DNA from: JBELHJ01 sp042091495
GTDB lineage: Bacteria > Bacteroidota > Bacteroidia > Flavobacteriales > Flavobacteriaceae
DNA: 8,190 bases
Assembly: GCA_042091495.1 (NCBI GenBank)
Contig: JBELHJ010000078.1
Span: 1 to 8,190 of the forward strand
Reading direction: 5' to 3'
Position numbers and translations under genes: made by a program. Shown here piece after piece: positions 6,620-8,190 of the stretch; position 1 is the stretch's first letter, and the number at the start of each line of letters is the position of its first letter. The notes beneath the pieces were generated by a model. It saw only the letters and a program-made list of their open reading frames with translations, made no database searches and was not told the DNA's origin.

Positions 6620-8190
6620 TTATTTTTTTAAACGTTTTTTAATTTTCTTTATAATTCCAGTTTTTTCTTCTTCATGATAGCCATTGCCATAAGCCCCATA
6701 ACCATAACCATAACCATAACCATAACCGTATTGATCCTTCTTTTTATGCTTGTAGAAGTTTAATACATAATGGATATTCTTTACCTCCCCTTTAGCATAT
6801 TTGTTATTAATAATAGATAACATACCGCGTTTGGAGTAATTAAGGCGTACCATATACAATGTAGCATCGGCAAATTGGGTTAATTCCATAGCGTCTGACA
6901 CTAATCCTAGAGGCGGCGTATCTAATATAATGACATCATAAGTTGTTCTTAATTCTTTTACTAAATCACCCATAGCATCACTCATTAAAAGTTCTGCAGG
7001 ATTAGGAGGTACTGGCCCTGATAATATGATATCTAAATCTTTGACATGCGTGGTATTAATAACTTCTTGTTTACTGGCATCACCCACCAAATAATTAACC
7101 ACCCCTTTATCATTATTAAGTTGAAAGTCTTCAAAGATTTTAGGCTTTCTTAAATCTAAACCTAATAAAATAGTTTTCTTTCCAGATATGGCGTAGGCTG
7201 TTGCCATATTCATGGCGGTAAACGTTTTACCTTCTCCACTCACAGACGAGGTTACCATTAAAGTTTTACCACCCGCTTCTTGTAATTTACGCTTATAAAT
7301 GAATTGTAAACTGGACCTAATGGCTCTAAAAGATTCAGCAATCACAGATTTTTTGTGATCTATTAGTACCAAATTACTGCTGAATTTATTTTTTCCAATC
7401 ACGCCCAATACCGGTATTTTAGATAAGCGCTCTACTTGTTCTGCATCCCTGATATGGGTATCTAATAAAAATAAGATTACAATGATTAGCATTGGTAGAG
7501 CACCACCTCCAATTATAGCTGCCATGTAATTTAAAGAGGTATTAGGACCTATGCGTCCACCACCAATATCTTTAGCGGAGTCAATCACTACAATATCTGA
7601 TACATTTGCGGCTTTCACGATAGCTGCTTCTGAGCGTTTGGCTAAATACACATTGTAAGCCTCTTGGCTTAACTCCATTTGGCGTTGCAGTCTTAAAAAC
7701 TCTTGTTGGTCTTGGGGTAAACGGCCCAATTTAGATTCGTAAACGGCTATCCTTTTTCTAATGCGATTGCTGTTAAGTTGTATAAGCGTTCTGGTCGTTT
7801 TTAGTGTTTCTAATAACACCTTCTTTTCAGCTTCAATCTTACGATCTATATCTAAAAACAAAGGTGAAGTGGCTTGGGTAGTATATTCTAAATTTTTACG
7901 TTCTATGGCAAGCGCAGTGATACTTGAAACCCCTGAACTAATTCCCCCTTCTTCTATGCCTACACTACTTGGTGCCGCAATTTCAGTATAATCGGTTTTA
8001 TTCTTTAAATAAGCTTCTAAAGCATTAAGATATGTCAGTTTTAAATCATCGGCTTCAATAGTAGCTTCATAGATTTTTATACGCTCGTTGATTTCCAACA
8101 TCTCGGCATCTATATCAAACACTTTATTAGTTTGACGAAACGTATTTAAATCGGTCGTAAATTTATTAAGGTTAGCTCCTACCGCTTGTA
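6620..8190 (-). CDS. wzc: Wzc-like polysaccharide co-polymerase / tyrosine autokinase, C-terminal part (5' end outside window)
   Basis: The frame is open through the right edge, so the GTG near 8122 is an internal Val codon and the N-terminal transmembrane and Wzz domain lie outside. In order, the visible part has a long helical stretch probably forming periplasmic coiled coil, a GNVR-type segment (LPQDQQEFLRLQRQ, from 7720), a transmembrane helix (about 7463-7531), and the ExxRxxR oligomerisation motif ESFRAIR (about 7336-7316). The kinase domain follows: Walker A SSVSGEGKT (about 7223-7249), Walker A' ILLGLDLRKP (about 7171-7142) and Walker B VIILDTPP (about 6911-6934). The tail (6677-6730) is a Tyr/Gly cluster with eight Tyr, the expected autophosphorylation site, ending in a Lys-rich helix. 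BY-kinases of this type control polymer length and export by cycles of phosphorylation and oligomerisation at the inner membrane. Walker A' has Gly in place of the usual first Asp. The partner phosphatase and outer-membrane channel are not in the window. Confidence 0.93.
   Translation of the reverse strand, partial: QAVGANLNKFTTDLNTFRQTNKVFDIDAEMLEINERIKIYEATIEADDLKLTYLNALEAYLKNKTDYTEIAAPSSVGIEEGGISSGVSSITALAIERKNLEYTTQATSPLFLDIDRKIEAEKKVLLETLKTTRTLIQLNSNRIRKRIAVYESKLGRLPQDQQEFLRLQRQMELSQEAYNVYLAKRSEAAIVKAANVSDIVVIDSAKDIGGGRIGPNTSLNYMAAIIGGGALPMLIIVILFLLDTHIRDAEQVERLSKIPVLGVIGKNKFSSNLVLIDHKKSVIAESFRAIRSSLQFIYKRKLQEAGGKTLMVTSSVSGEGKTFTAMNMATAYAISGKKTILLGLDLRKPKIFEDFQLNNDKGVVNYLVGDASKQEVINTTHVKDLDIILSGPVPPNPAELLMSDAMGDLVKELRTTYDVIILDTPPLGLVSDAMELTQFADATLYMVRLNYSKRGMLSIINNKYAKGEVKNIHYVLNFYKHKKKDQYGYGYGYGYGYGAYGNGYHEEEKTGIIKKIKKRLKK
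6696..6731 (-). repeat. Hexanucleotide repeat encoding the Tyr-Gly tail of Wzc
   Basis: Five perfect copies of the plus-strand unit CCATAA (6696-6725) are followed by an imperfect sixth (CCGTAT). On the coding strand each copy gives a Tyr-Gly dipeptide. Because the unit is six bases, gain or loss of copies keeps the frame and simply changes the number of phosphorylatable tyrosines. Confidence 0.9.

Noticed and set aside
7761..7991. Plus-strand reading frame of 76 codons
   Set aside because: It lies entirely inside the well-supported minus-strand Wzc coding region, has no recognisable domain, and is best explained as a chance antisense frame.
8120..8122. GTG as the start of the Wzc-like protein
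   Set aside because: The frame stays open for 22 more codons to the window edge and the family needs an N-terminal transmembrane and Wzz domain, so this is an internal Val codon.
1..8190. CRISPR arrays, tRNA or rRNA genes, insertion sequences
   Set aside because: I saw no spaced direct repeats, cloverleaf-like segments, transposase motifs or terminal inverted repeats; the window is almost fully occupied by the minus-strand genes described.

Overview
The window is part of a surface-polysaccharide assembly and export locus. It most likely comes from a member of the Bacteroidota, probably the Flavobacteriia. Three things suggest this: the AT-rich DNA, genes packed end to end without clear Shine-Dalgarno sites, and a Wzc-type tyrosine kinase with a Walker A' of the LLGxDLRKP type and a Tyr-Gly-rich tail. 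The assignment rests on protein style and composition; there is no rRNA or other marker to confirm it. Every gene I can support is on the minus strand, so transcription runs from high to low coordinates.

Layout in transcription order. At 8190-6620 is the C-terminal part of a Wzc-like polysaccharide co-polymerase/BY-kinase, whose 5' end is outside the window. After a 66-base gap come wzm (6553-5681, ABC-2 permease) and wzt (5679-4402, ATPase with a C-terminal polysaccharide-binding type domain), one base apart. Five glycosyltransferase genes follow: a GT-D-fold enzyme (4411-3539), a GT2 broken by a one-base frameshift (3535-2632), an intact GT2 (2635-1634), a GT4 (1628-561), and a GT2 that starts at a TTG (553) and runs off the left edge. 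Gene junctions are 10-base or 4-base overlaps or gaps of at most about 7 bases, so this looks like one translationally coupled operon.

How it fits together. The GT2, GT4 and GT-D enzymes would add sugars in turn to a lipid-linked chain on the cytoplasmic face. Wzt would recognise the chain and power its export through Wzm. The Wzc homologue would couple tyrosine phosphorylation to assembly or outer-membrane export. No initiating glycosyltransferase, Wzx/Wzy, Wza or chain-capping enzyme lies in the window.

Points of interest. G+C falls sharply inside wzt, right after the conserved ATPase domain (about 44% to about 23% by hand count), which marks a likely junction between conserved backbone and serotype-specific DNA. 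A seven-A run breaks a GT2 whose two halves otherwise join into a normal 300-residue enzyme. The Wzc tyrosine tail is encoded by a perfect hexanucleotide repeat. I see no wholly new system here; these are details of a recognisable pathway.
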